This document shows, one piece after another, positions 8,014-19,281 of a DNA stretch of 64,000 nt (the stretch's first letter is position 1; each line of letters starts with the position of its first letter). The DNA is taken from contig NZ_BMSF01000006.1 of assembly GCF_014649015.1 (NCBI RefSeq), forward strand, positions 248,001 through 312,000. The letters are read 5' to 3'. Origin of the DNA: Streptomyces narbonensis (GTDB lineage: Bacteria > Actinomycetota > Actinomycetes > Streptomycetales > Streptomycetaceae). The notes under the pieces are model-generated. The model had not been told where the DNA came from, searched no databases, and was given only the letters and a program-made list of their open reading frames with translations. A program made the translations under genes and the position numbers.

Positions 8014-9699
8014 TTACGACATGGAGTTGTAGGCCTGGTAGCCGTAGCCGATCTTGGTGCGCGCCGAGAACTTCGACGGGCTGGTGCCCAGGTAGCGGTA
8101 GAGGTCGCCGCCCGAGGTCACACCGAGCAGGTCGGCCTTGCCGTCGGCGTTGAGGTCACCGGGAGCGGCCAGCTGCTTGTACGTGCCCCAGCCGCTGCCG
8201 ATCTTCACGCGCGGCTTGAACGGCGAGGCGGCGTTGCCGGAGCCCGGGTGCAGGTACAGGTCGCCGCCCGTGGTGCGGGCCAGCACGTCCGCACGCCCGT
8301 CGCCGGTGTAGTCGCCCGCACCGAGGATCTTGTTGTACGCGCCCCAGCCGCTGCCGACCTTGACGCGGCCGGAGAGGCCCTCGCCCTTGCCGTCGCCGCG
8401 GTAGATCCACAGGACACCGGCGCCGTCACGGGCGAGCAGGTCGCCCTTGCCGTCGCCGCTGAGGTCACCGGGGCCGACGAGGGCGTTGTAGGAGTTCCAG
8501 CCGTAGCCGATGGGGCCGTTGATCCAGAGCTCGCCGTCGCTGAAGACGGTGCCGAAGTCGGAGAAACCGTCCTGGTTCATCGAGGACAGGTGCGAGACCT
8601 TCAGCCCTGCCCAGCTGCCCGGCTCGTCGAGGATCTGGCGCGCGCCGAGCTTGCCGGTGGTGTCGTTGCCGTACCAGTACAGCGACCCGCCGGAGGTGCC
8701 GGCGATGACACCCTCCTTGCCCGTGTACGGGTTGTTGCCGGCGAGCGCGAACTGCGTGACGCCCGCCCAGTCGCCCACGCTGCTGGCCTGCTGGCGTGCG
8801 GCCAGGGTGCCGTTGCTGTTGCTGACGTAGAAGTAGAGCGTGCCCGCGTTGTCCCGGGCCAGCAGGTCGCCGTTGCCGACGGGCAGGACCTGGTTGTAGA
8901 CGCCCCAGCCGCCGCCGATCAGCTTCCTGCCGGAGAACGGAGCGGTCGTGCTGCCCGTGCCGGTGTAGAAGTACAGGTTGCCGGCGGTGTCGCGGGCGTA
9001 CAGGTCGGCCTTGCCGTCGCCGGTCACGTCACCGGCGCCCACGAGCTGGTCGTAGACGCCCCAGCCACCGCCGACGCTGATCCGGGTGCCGAGCGGGCTG
9101 GTCAGGTTGCCGGTGGCCAGGTACAGGTACAGCTGGCCGTCCTTGGTGCGGGCGAGCACGTCGGCGCGGCCGTCGTTGTTCACGTCACCGGGCGAGGTGA
9201 CCTTGTTGTAGATCTGCCAGCCGCCGCCCACGGGGTGCTCGTACGGGGTGCCGGTCGGGCCGGCGTCCTGGTACAGCGTCAGGGCGCCGGTCTCGGAGAC
9301 GACGAGCACCTCGGGCTCGGTGGTGTCACCGCCCTGGTTGCCGATCGGGACGATCTCCTTCGCGACGTCCTCGAAGCGGTGGAGTTCGAACGGCTCGGTC
9401 GACACGTCCGTGTAGAGCTCGCCGTCGAGCGCGCGGAGGATGAGGTCCTCGACGCCGTCCCCGTCCAGGTCGGAGAGCAGCGGGGAGGCGGCCTCGGCAG
9501 CGGCGATGCCCGCGCGGGCGCCGTCCTGCTTCGGAAGCGTCAGCTTCGGCGGGGTGAAGGCGGGCGTCTTCTTCTCGACGGACGGTCGCGGCGCCGGGGT
9601 CTCGGCGGAGGCCGTGCCGGTGAGGAGCATGCCGGCGGAGAGGGCGAGAGCCGTGCAGGCGGCGAGGCGGCCGGCACGCTTGGAGCGAAGGAAGAACAA
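8014..9699 (-). CDS. Secreted FG-GAP/VCBS repeat protein B
   Basis: A 561-residue paralogue of the protein at 6219-7943. TTG start at 9699 with a GGGGGGA ribosome site; signal peptide of about 32 residues (CTALALSAGMLL is shared with protein A), then a Pro/Lys-rich stretch and some ten VCBS/FG-GAP repeats of the GDLSGDGKGDLLARDGAG type. The central repeats around residues 280-390 are degenerate and lack the Asp-rich calcium loops. The protein ends with IGYGYQAYNSMS, matching IGYGYQTYGDLY of protein A. Gene and terminator appear to have been duplicated together. Confidence 0.88.
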   Translation of the reverse strand: MFFLRSKRAGRLAACTALALSAGMLLTGTASAETPAPRPSVEKKTPAFTPPKLTLPKQDGARAGIAAAEAASPLLSDLDGDGVEDLILRALDGELYTDVSTEPFELHRFEDVAKEIVPIGNQGGDTTEPEVLVVSETGALTLYQDAGPTGTPYEHPVGGGWQIYNKVTSPGDVNNDGRADVLARTKDGQLYLYLATGNLTSPLGTRISVGGGWGVYDQLVGAGDVTGDGKADLYARDTAGNLYFYTGTGSTTAPFSGRKLIGGGWGVYNQVLPVGNGDLLARDNAGTLYFYVSNSNGTLAARQQASSVGDWAGVTQFALAGNNPYTGKEGVIAGTSGGSLYWYGNDTTGKLGARQILDEPGSWAGLKVSHLSSMNQDGFSDFGTVFSDGELWINGPIGYGWNSYNALVGPGDLSGDGKGDLLARDGAGVLWIYRGDGKGEGLSGRVKVGSGWGAYNKILGAGDYTGDGRADVLARTTGGDLYLHPGSGNAASPFKPRVKIGSGWGTYKQLAAPGDLNADGKADLLGVTSGGDLYRYLGTSPSKFSARTKIGYGYQAYNSMS

Positions 9700-9911
9700 G
9701 AAGATCCCCCCAGGGAATCAGAGGTTCGCAGGAACCAAACAGGGGGGCTCGTACAGGCATCGGACGGCGTCAGCGCAGGCCACTGGGCGCGCGGAGACGG
9801 CTTCGTCCGAAGGTCGGAACACCCCCCCGGATGTTGAACGTGAGTCTACCCACGGGGGCGCCTTATGCCAGAGCTTTACTCAGCGAAACTGCCCGAACCG
9901 AACCTTCCGGT

Positions 9912-10613
9912 TCAGTTCTTGCGATGCCCTATCAACCGCGGCTTCTGCTCCAGACCGTCCAGTCCGTGCCACGCCAGGTTCACCAGATGCGCCGCGACCT
10001 CCGCCTTGTCCGGCTTGCGGACGTCCAGCCACCACTGGCCCGTCAGCGCCACGCTGCCGACCAGCGCCTGCGCGTAGAGCGGGGCCAGCTTCGGGTCGAA
10101 GCCGCGGTTCTTGAACTCCATCCCGAGGATGTCCTCGACCTGCGTGGCGATGTCGCTGATCAGCGAGGCGAAGGTGCCCGTCGACTGAGCCACCGGCGAA
10201 TCCCGCACCAGGATCCGGAAACCGTCCGTGTAGTTCTCGATGTAGTCGAGCAGCGCGAACGCCGCCTGCTCCAGGAGCTCACGCGGGTGGCCCGCGGTCA
10301 GCGCACCCGTCACCCCCTCCAGGAGCTGCCGCATCTCCCGGTCGACGACGACCGCGTACAGCCCCTCCTTGCCGCCGAAGTGCTCGTACACCACCGGCTT
10401 GGAGACCCCGGCCTTCGCCGCGATCTCCTCCACCGACGTGCCCTCGAAGCCCTTCTCGGCGAACAGCGCGCGCCCGATGTCGAGGAGCTGCTCCCGGCGC
10501 TCCGCGCCCGTCATCCGCACCCGGCGGCCACGCCGGGGCTTCTGCTCTCCGCTGTCGCCGCCTGCGCTGCCGGTACCAAGGGAACTGCCGTCGATCGCCA
10601 CGTCTTCCATCAT
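9912..10613 (-). CDS. TetR-family regulator coupled to a fatty-acid desaturase
   Basis: A 233-residue regulator: a basic N-terminal tail (EQKPRRGRRVRMTG), then a TetR helix-turn-helix with EIAAKAGVSKPVVYEHFGGKEGLYAVV, then a helical ligand-binding domain. ATG 10613 overlaps the stop of the upstream desaturase gene (ATGA); a second ATG at 10610 is adjacent. The coupling suggests it controls the desaturase operon, possibly sensing acyl-CoA as TetR regulators of desaturases do in other bacteria. That ligand is inferred from context only. A small inverted repeat (GAACCG/CGGTTC, 9895-9913) sits at its 3' end. Confidence 0.9.
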   Translation of the reverse strand: MMEDVAIDGSSLGTGSAGGDSGEQKPRRGRRVRMTGAERREQLLDIGRALFAEKGFEGTSVEEIAAKAGVSKPVVYEHFGGKEGLYAVVVDREMRQLLEGVTGALTAGHPRELLEQAAFALLDYIENYTDGFRILVRDSPVAQSTGTFASLISDIATQVEDILGMEFKNRGFDPKLAPLYAQALVGSVALTGQWWLDVRKPDKAEVAAHLVNLAWHGLDGLEQKPRLIGHRKN

Positions 10614-11602
10614 GCCGCTTCTGACGACGGGTTCTGCCGCCGGGCTTCCAGACGCTCCTTCGCCGGCCAGCGCACGTCCGAGGCCCAGCCCGCCAGCTCG
10701 AACCAGCGGATCAGCCGCGCGCTGGAGTCGACCTGGCCGCGCAGCACCCCGTGCCGGGCCGAGGTCGGGTCCGCGTGGTGCAGGTTGTGCCAGGACTCGC
10801 CACAGGACAGCACCGCCAGCCACCACACGTTGCCCGAGCGGTCGCGCGACTTGAAGGGACGCTTGCCCACCGCGTGGCAGATCGAGTTGATCGACCAGGT
10901 CACGTGGTGCAGCAGCGCCACCCGGACCAGCGAGCCCCAGAAGAACGCCGTGAAGGCGCCCCACCACGACATCGTCACCAGGCCGCCCACCAGCGGCGGG
11001 ATCGCCAGCGACAGGATCGTCCAGGAGAGGAAGTGTCGCGAGATCGCCCGGAGCGCGGGGTCCTTGATCAGATCGGGGGCGTACTTGTGCTGCGGGGTCC
11101 GCTCCTCGTCGAACATCCACCCGATGTGCGCCCACCACAGGCCCTTCATCAGGGCCGGGACAGTCTCCCCGAAGCGCCACGGCGAGTGCGGGTCGCCCTC
11201 CGCGTCCGAGAACTTGTGGTGCTTGCGGTGGTCCGCCACCCAGCGCACCAGCGGCCCCTCCACGGCCAGCGACCCCATGATCGCGAGCGCGATCCGCAGC
11301 GGCCGCTTCGCCTTGAAGGAACCGTGCGTGAAGTAACGGTGGAAGCCGATCGTGATCCCGTGGCAGCCGATGTAGTACATCGCCACCATCAGCCCGAGAT
11401 CCAGCCAGCTCACCCCCCAGCCCCAGGCCAGCGGCACCGCGGCGAGCAGCGCCACGAACGGCACCGTGATGAACAGGCCCAGCGCGATCTGCTCGGTCGA
11501 ACCCTTGCGGTCACCGCCCAGCGTGGCGAAGGGAAGGGCCGCGGCGCCGGCGGGCGCCTCGGGCGCCTCGGGCGTCGAGGTCACCTCGGGGCTGATGGTC
11601 AT
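10610..11602 (-). CDS. Membrane acyl-CoA/acyl-lipid desaturase
   Basis: A membrane-bound di-iron desaturase (stearoyl-CoA desaturase type), 330 residues, placing a double bond in fatty acyl chains and so tuning membrane fluidity. All three histidine boxes are present: HRYFTH, HRKHH and HNLHH. Hydrophobic segments flank the first and precede the last box. ATG 11602 has an AGGGGAC ribosome site; the longer open frame upstream only adds a His-Pro repeat read from GGGTGA repeats and is not credible. First gene of a two-gene operon with the TetR gene. Confidence 0.92.
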   Translation of the reverse strand: MTISPEVTSTPEAPEAPAGAAALPFATLGGDRKGSTEQIALGLFITVPFVALLAAVPLAWGWGVSWLDLGLMVAMYYIGCHGITIGFHRYFTHGSFKAKRPLRIALAIMGSLAVEGPLVRWVADHRKHHKFSDAEGDPHSPWRFGETVPALMKGLWWAHIGWMFDEERTPQHKYAPDLIKDPALRAISRHFLSWTILSLAIPPLVGGLVTMSWWGAFTAFFWGSLVRVALLHHVTWSINSICHAVGKRPFKSRDRSGNVWWLAVLSCGESWHNLHHADPTSARHGVLRGQVDSSARLIRWFELAGWASDVRWPAKERLEARRQNPSSEAA

Positions 11603-11679
11603 AGGTGTCCCCTGGGGATGAGGGTGAGGGTGAGGGTGAAAAGAGCGGAAACCTGAGCCGTGGCTACGCCTCCGTAACC

Positions 11680-11691
11680 TACGGCGTCGTA
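11680..11691. promoter_or_regulatory. Candidate operator upstream of the desaturase operon
   Basis: TACGGCGTCGTA has inverted half-sites TACG/CGTA around a 4-base centre, extended imperfectly on both sides (CTTACG on one strand, CCTACG on the other). It lies about 80 bp upstream of the desaturase start, a plausible place for autoregulation by the operon's TetR protein. Short and unproven. Confidence 0.3.
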
Positions 11692-11846
11692 AGTATGGCA
11701 GTGCCGTGACGCGCGGCAAGGGGGCACGAGAGGGGCGTTGCCCGCGCCGCCACGGCGGACACCTATCCTGGGTGCGTCGGACAGCGCGGTCCGCAAGCCT
11801 CCAGTACCCCTCCAGACGTGCTCAAACACTGCAAGGAGCCGCACCT

Positions 11847-14576
<2,730 letters not shown>

Positions 14577-14595
14577 CCCGGTCCGTACGCACGAA

Positions 14596-14635
14596 GGTGC
14601 CCCCGCCGGAATCCTCGGACTCCGACGGGGGCACC
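14596..14635. terminator. Bidirectional terminator between ppc and the anchored protein gene
   Basis: A 15-bp stem (14596-14610 with 14621-14635, one mismatch) around a 10-base loop, placed 20 bp after the ppc stop and 17 bp beyond the stop of the convergent gene. Confidence 0.85.
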
Positions 14636-14651
14636 GTCATGACGGGGTACG

Positions 14652-15458
14652 TCAGTGCTGCTGCGCCTTGCGGCGGCGGGTCACCAGGAAGGCGCCGGCG
14701 CCCGCGAGGGCCACGGCCACGGCGGCGAGGACGCCGACCGGGGCGCTGGAACCGGTCTCGGCGAGGTCGCCCTCACCGGTGGAGCCGGTGGAGCCGGTGT
14801 CGGAGGTCTCGCCGGCCGGGGCGGTCACGGACGCGCTGCCGGACGGGGCCGGGGACTCGGTGCCGGCGGGCGTCGACTCGGACGGAGCCGGGGTCTCGGA
14901 GCCGGGGGTCTCCGTGCCGGGCGTCTCGGTACCGGGCGTCTCGGTACCGGGGGTCTCCGTGCCGGGCGTCTCCGTGCCGGGGGTCTCGGTGACCGGAGGC
15001 GTGGTCTCGACCGGGGGCGTGGTCTCGACCGGAGGCGTGGTCTCGACCGGAGTGGCCGGGCAGGTGTGGGACAGGTTGAAGAAGTCCTTCGTGACGTCGT
15101 TCGAGACCTGGGCCACGACGGCAGTCAGCTTCGCACCCGGCTCGGAGGCCACGTAGGCGTGGTCGTCCTTCGGCGGGCCGAACTCGGTGACCTCGATCGG
15201 GGTGCCGTTGTCGAAAGTCACCGTCAGCTTGGTGAACACACCCTTGCCGCCGGGGATGACGAAGTGCCAGCCGTCCTTGCCGGCGGGGACCGTGGGGCAG
15301 TCGCCGTTCTCGAACTTGTCAGCGGTGATCGGAAGCTTCTGACCCGGGTTCAGGGGAAGCGGCTTGGAGCCCTCCGACGCGGACGCGACCGGGGCGAGCA
15401 CGAGGGAGCCGGCGAGCGCTGCGACCAGCGCGCCGGCGGAAATCAGGGAACGTCGCAT
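14652..15458 (-). CDS. Sortase-anchored (LAETG) repeat surface protein
   Basis: A 268-residue exported protein: Sec signal peptide (residues 1-28, ending ASA), a folded region of about 95 residues with two cysteines (DCPTV and HTCPAT), then a low-complexity stalk of TTPPVE hexapeptides and TETPG pentapeptides, then the sorting signal LAETG at residues 232-236, a hydrophobic segment and a basic RRRK tail. LAxTG is the motif preferred by class E sortases of Streptomyces, so it should be covalently attached to peptidoglycan. ATG 15458 gives a clean signal peptide. The folded region is of unknown function. Confidence 0.9.
   Translation of the reverse strand: MRRSLISAGALVAALAGSLVLAPVASASEGSKPLPLNPGQKLPITADKFENGDCPTVPAGKDGWHFVIPGGKGVFTKLTVTFDNGTPIEVTEFGPPKDDHAYVASEPGAKLTAVVAQVSNDVTKDFFNLSHTCPATPVETTPPVETTPPVETTPPVTETPGTETPGTETPGTETPGTETPGTETPGSETPAPSESTPAGTESPAPSGSASVTAPAGETSDTGSTGSTGEGDLAETGSSAPVGVLAAVAVALAGAGAFLVTRRRKAQQH
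14890..15048 (-). repeat. In-gene tandem repeats coding a TETPG/TTPPVE stalk
   Basis: Seven near-identical 15-bp units (14890-14994) encode TETPG-like pentapeptides, and three 18-bp units (14995-15048) encode the TTPPVE hexapeptide. Repeat number is likely variable between strains and would change stalk length. Confidence 0.85.
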
Positions 15459-15585
15459 GTGCAGTCGTCCATCTGTGGGAAAAAGGTTGCCCGTGGGAGG
15501 TGGCGGGGGCAGCCTATCCACCGCTTCAGGCCGGCCTTAACCCAGAGGTGCGTAACGATCGCACCGGCAATCGCGGGGAATCCGG

Positions 15586-16029
15586 TCAGAGCGTCAGGAA
15601 CGCCGCCACCAACAGCGCCCCGCCCCCACCCGCCACCGACCACGCCGTCCGCGTCATCCGCAGCCCGCCGCCGATCACCGGCGCCGCGAGCAGCAGCGCA
15701 CCCCCCAGCGGCAGCCACGCGTGCAGACCGCCGCCCCAGCCCGTCCGTACGCCCTCGTCCGTCCCCGGCTTCACCACCACCGGGATCGTCACGCCCTTCT
15801 CCGCCGCGACCGAGGCCGCGATCGTCAGCGTCCGCCTGGGCGATGACGGATCCTCGGAGGCGTACGTACCGCTGCAGGTCTCCTCCGTGCAGCCGGTCAC
15901 CGTCAGCGTCCCGTGCTCGCGGCCCTTGGCGAGCAGGACGTGCTGGGCGGAGTCCCACGAAGCCCACGCACCCCCGACGACGAGGAGCAGGGCGACCAGG
16001 GCCATGGCGGCGTTACGGACGTGCGTCAT
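15586..16029 (-). CDS. Small membrane protein of unknown function
   Basis: A 147-residue protein with an N-terminal hydrophobic segment (AMALVALLLVVGGAWA), an extracytoplasmic stretch of about 70 residues with a cysteine pair (TGCTEETCSG), and two C-terminal hydrophobic segments. I recognise no domain. The arrangement suggests a membrane protein with a small external beta-rich domain. It starts 40 bp downstream of pth on the same strand and may be co-transcribed with it. Confidence 0.75.
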   Translation of the reverse strand: MTHVRNAAMALVALLLVVGGAWASWDSAQHVLLAKGREHGTLTVTGCTEETCSGTYASEDPSSPRRTLTIAASVAAEKGVTIPVVVKPGTDEGVRTGWGGGLHAWLPLGGALLLAAPVIGGGLRMTRTAWSVAGGGGALLVAAFLTL

Positions 16030-16069
16030 GACCCGCGATCGTACAGTCGTACGTCCGGATGGCCAGGTC

Positions 16070-16666
16070 CTACGAGTTGTAGGCGGACTGGGCCCGCTCC
16101 AGGCCCTCCGCGACCAGGCACTCCACCGAGTCCGCCGCCCGGTCCACGAACCAGTCGAGGTCCTTGCGCTCCGTCGAGGAGAAGTCCTTCAGGACGAAGT
16201 CCGCGACCTGCATCCGGCCCGGGGGACGCCCGATGCCGCACCGCACCCGGTGGTACTCGGCACCCATCGCCTTCGTCATCGACTTCAGACCGTTGTGCCC
16301 GTTGTCGCCGCCGCCGATCTTCAGCCGCAGCACCGAGTAGTCGATGTCCAGCTCGTCGTGGATCGCCACGACGTGCGCCGTCGGCACCTTGTAGAAGTCG
16401 CGCAGCGCCGTCACCGGACCGCCCGACAGGTTCATGTACGACATCGGCTTCGCGAGGATCACCCGGCGGTTCTCCGGCCCGGGGGGACCCATCCGGCCCT
16501 CGACGACCTGCGCCTGGGCCTTCTGCGCCCGCTTGAACGAGCCGCGGATCCGCTCGGCGAGCAGGTCCACGACCATGAAGCCGATGTTGTGGCGGTTGGC
16601 CGCGTATTCGGGCCCCGGGTTACCGAGGCCGACGATCAGCCAGGGGGCGTTGGCGTCGTCTGTCAT
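16070..16666 (-). CDS. pth: Peptidyl-tRNA hydrolase
   Basis: Cleaves peptidyl-tRNA released from stalled ribosomes, recycling tRNA; cytosolic. The 198-residue protein has the family signature [20 protein letters not shown] with the catalytic His, the [10 protein letters not shown] loop, the HDELD acidic motif, and [15 protein letters not shown] 16666 gives the normal N-terminus, with GGAG about 10 bases upstream; the longer frame reads through the terminator of rplY. Adjacent rplY is the usual partner gene. Confidence 0.95.
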   Translation of the reverse strand: MTDDANAPWLIVGLGNPGPEYAANRHNIGFMVVDLLAERIRGSFKRAQKAQAQVVEGRMGPPGPENRRVILAKPMSYMNLSGGPVTALRDFYKVPTAHVVAIHDELDIDYSVLRLKIGGGDNGHNGLKSMTKAMGAEYHRVRCGIGRPPGRMQVADFVLKDFSSTERKDLDWFVDRAADSVECLVAEGLERAQSAYNS

Positions 16667-16730
16667 CGCGTCAGGTCTCCTCGTATCCGTTCCGTACGCA
16701 CGTCCGTCCACGCGTCCGTACAAGAGAAAC

Positions 16731-16760
16731 GGGGTGACGGGCCGCACGGCCCGTCACCCC
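16731..16760 (-). terminator. Terminator of rplY
   Basis: A perfect 13-bp stem (16731-16743 with 16748-16760) with a GCAC loop, 25 bp past the rplY stop. pth downstream therefore probably has its own promoter or depends on readthrough. Confidence 0.85.
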
Positions 16761-16784
16761 GTCACGTCAGGCAGAGCCTACGGC

Positions 16785-17372
16785 TCAGGCCTCCGCACCC
16801 TCGGTGGCCTCGGCCTCGGCGGCCGGCTCCTCGGCCTGCGCGGCCAGGACCTGGATGACGACGGCGTCGGCGTCGGTCACCAGGGTGGCGCCCTTCGGGA
16901 GGGTGATGTCCTTGGCGAGGACGGAGGCACCGGCCTCCAGGCCCTCGACGGAGACCGTGACGGCCTCGGGGAGGTGGGTGGCCTCGGCCTCGACGGAGAG
17001 CGTGTTGAGCACGTGCTCCAGCAGGTTGCCACCGGCGGCGAGCTCGCCCTCGGCCTGGACGGGGATCTCGACGGTGACCTTCTCGCCGCGCTTCACGAGG
17101 ATGAGGTCGACGTGCACGAGCGAGCCCTTGATGGCGTCACGCTGGACGGCCTTCGGGATCGCCAGCTCGCTGGTGCCCTCGATGTCCAGGGAGAGCAGGA
17201 CGTTCGGCGTACGCAGCGCCAGACCGAGCTCGTGGGCCGGGAGGGAGATGTGGACCGGGTCCGTGCCGTGGCCGTAGAGGACCGTGGGGACCAGGGAGGC
17301 ACGACGGAGCTGGCGGGAAGCACCCTTGCCGAACTCGGTACGGACGGAAGCGGCGAGCTTGACCTCGGACAT
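16785..17372 (-). CDS. rplY: Ribosomal protein L25 (Ctc family)
   Basis: A 195-residue general stress/ribosomal protein that binds 5S rRNA. The N-terminal L25 domain contains RTEFGKGASRQLRR and VPTVLYGHG, followed by the TL5/Ctc C-terminal beta domain and an acidic Ala/Glu-rich tail. ATG 17372 with a GAGGAG ribosome site gives the proper MSEVKLAASVR start. A 6-bp inverted repeat (GGTGAC/GTCACC, 17391-17412) lies in the leader. Ends at a strong terminator before pth. Confidence 0.93.
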   Translation of the reverse strand: MSEVKLAASVRTEFGKGASRQLRRASLVPTVLYGHGTDPVHISLPAHELGLALRTPNVLLSLDIEGTSELAIPKAVQRDAIKGSLVHVDLILVKRGEKVTVEIPVQAEGELAAGGNLLEHVLNTLSVEAEATHLPEAVTVSVEGLEAGASVLAKDITLPKGATLVTDADAVVIQVLAAQAEEPAAEAEATEGAEA

Positions 17373-17551
17373 GTTGCACTCCTCGTAGAAGGTGACGAAA
17401 AAAGTGGTCACCCGGCCACGACTGGCGATGGCCTGCTACGAAGAGCGCGTCGATAACGGACAGCCGTGACCCTGTACACACGTACGGGTACGGCCTCCCT
17501 CGCCGAGCAACTACGGCAGTCTACCCGCCGCCACCGAACCGCCCAAATGGA

Positions 17552-19195
17552 TCAACCCGCGGCCCCGCCCGACCTCTCGGCCAGCTCCGTCAGCAGGTCG
17601 CGCAGGACCGGGCCCGCGGAGCCCGAACCGCTCTCCGCCTCCTCCACCACGCACGCCACCGCGATCTCCCCGTCGTGCGCCACGAGCCAGCCGTTGTTGT
17701 TCCCGTCCTCGGTCACCTCGGCCGTCCCCGTCTTCGCCCCGACCTCGCCCGGCACGCTCGCGAGCACCGAAGCGGACCCCTTCGTCACCGTGTCCCGCAT
17801 GAGCGACCGTAGCTGCTTCACCACCTTCGGAGGCAGGGGCTTCGTGGCCACCTCCGGCTGCTCGGTCCCCTTCACGAGCAGCGGCTGGCGGAACGTCCCC
17901 GACACCGCCGTCGCCGTCACCGACGCCATCGCCAGCGGGTTCGCCTGAAGCTTCCCCTGCCCGAACAGCGCCGCCGCCTTCTCCGTCTCGTTCGCCGGCA
18001 CCGGCACCCTGGCGTCCACCGAACCCACGCCCGTCCTCCACTCCGGGCCGATGCCGAAGTAGTCCTTCGCGAACACGGTCATCTCGTCGTCCGCGAGGCG
18101 CCCCCGCAGCGCCACGAACGCCGTGTTGCACGAATGGACGAAGTCGTCACGGAAGGACGCCCCGGGGATCTCCGAGGTGTCCAGGTTGTGGAACTGCTTG
18201 CCGACCGTCAGGTACTTCGGGCAGGCCACCCGCGACTCCGGCGTCACCGACCCGTTCGCGAGCAGTGCCGCACTCGTCACCACCTTCCACGTCGACCCCG
18301 GCGCGTACGTGCCCTGAAAGGCACGGTTGAAGCCACCGGCCGGCCCGTTCGCCACCGCGACCACCTCGCCGCTGTCGATCCGCACCGCCACCAGGCCCGC
18401 GTTCCGCCCCTTCACGTGCTCGGCGAGCGCCCTCTCCGCCGCCCGCTGCGTCCGCGCGTCGATCGTCGTCCGCAGCGGACCGCCGCCCTCCCCGGGCTCC
18501 GGCCCGAACCGCACCGCCGTCGCTCTCGTCTCGCCCGTGATCCGGTCCACGACCTGCACCTCACCGCGCGGCTTCCCGCCGCCCAGGCCCAGCACCGAGA
18601 CCAGCGAGGGATGCTCCGCCGCCGAGATCGCCCCACCCTCCCGGTCCACCGCCGCGAGCTCCGCCGACTCCTCCTCCACCAGCTTGAACCGCTGCTCCGC
18701 GTTGAGCTGCGGATGGATCAGCGGCAGCTCCCACCGCACCCGCCACCCCGCCTCCGTACGCGCCACGGCCAGCTCGGAGCCATACGACCACGTCCCCAGC
18801 CCCGCCACCGGCATCTTCGCCCGGTACGGCACCCGGGCCCCGGTGTCCGCCGCACCGTCCACCCGGGCCGCGCCCGCCGTCAGCACCGGCTTCGCGATCT
18901 CCAGACCCGCCGTGAAGTTCCGCAGCGTCTCCTCCGCCTTCGCCGGCGCATCCGTCAGCCGCGCCGCCGCCGGCAGATCCCCCGCCGCCCAGCTGCTCAG
19001 GAACGCCCGCGCCGTCCGCACGGCCTCGGGATCCGCCGTCCTCGGCGGCTCCTCCGCCCTCAGCGGGCCGTACGCCACCGCCCACCCCGCGACCCCCGCC
19101 ACCACAGCGCCCGCCACCACCACCGCGGGCCACCGGCGCCGCCGCCGCACCCGCCTCGTTCCCGTACCGCTCCCTGCCGCCCGATAAGTCGTCAT
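17552..19195 (-). CDS. Class B-like penicillin-binding protein with NTF2-like N-terminal domain
   Basis: A membrane-anchored transpeptidase of 547 residues. Order: basic cytoplasmic tail (RRVRRRRRW), one transmembrane helix (about 23-42), an MecA_N/NTF2-like domain, a dimerisation region and the transpeptidase domain. All three active-site motifs are visible: STWK (Ser301), SCN (355-357) and KTGT (488-491). It should crosslink peptidoglycan outside the membrane. Divergent from the LysR/beta-lactamase-like pair with an 86-bp gap, which suggests a shared beta-lactam or cell-wall theme. The domain plan resembles PBPs of low beta-lactam affinity such as PBP2a, but affinity cannot be read from sequence. 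Confidence 0.92.
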   Translation of the reverse strand: MTTYRAAGSGTGTRRVRRRRRWPAVVVAGAVVAGVAGWAVAYGPLRAEEPPRTADPEAVRTARAFLSSWAAGDLPAAARLTDAPAKAEETLRNFTAGLEIAKPVLTAGAARVDGAADTGARVPYRAKMPVAGLGTWSYGSELAVARTEAGWRVRWELPLIHPQLNAEQRFKLVEEESAELAAVDREGGAISAAEHPSLVSVLGLGGGKPRGEVQVVDRITGETRATAVRFGPEPGEGGGPLRTTIDARTQRAAERALAEHVKGRNAGLVAVRIDSGEVVAVANGPAGGFNRAFQGTYAPGSTWKVVTSAALLANGSVTPESRVACPKYLTVGKQFHNLDTSEIPGASFRDDFVHSCNTAFVALRGRLADDEMTVFAKDYFGIGPEWRTGVGSVDARVPVPANETEKAAALFGQGKLQANPLAMASVTATAVSGTFRQPLLVKGTEQPEVATKPLPPKVVKQLRSLMRDTVTKGSASVLASVPGEVGAKTGTAEVTEDGNNNGWLVAHDGEIAVACVVEEAESGSGSAGPVLRDLLTELAERSGGAAG

Positions 19196-19281
19196 ACCGG
19201 CAGCGAAACAGACACGTGTGCGACCGGTCCAAGACTCATATCGCCATGAAAGACATAGTCGAATGCCTATCCTTACTGCTC

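Noticed and set aside
17391..17412. Leader hairpin of rplY as a riboswitch or autoregulatory element
   Set aside because: Only 6 bp of pairing and no recognisable 5S-like structure; mentioned in the rplY entry but not called.
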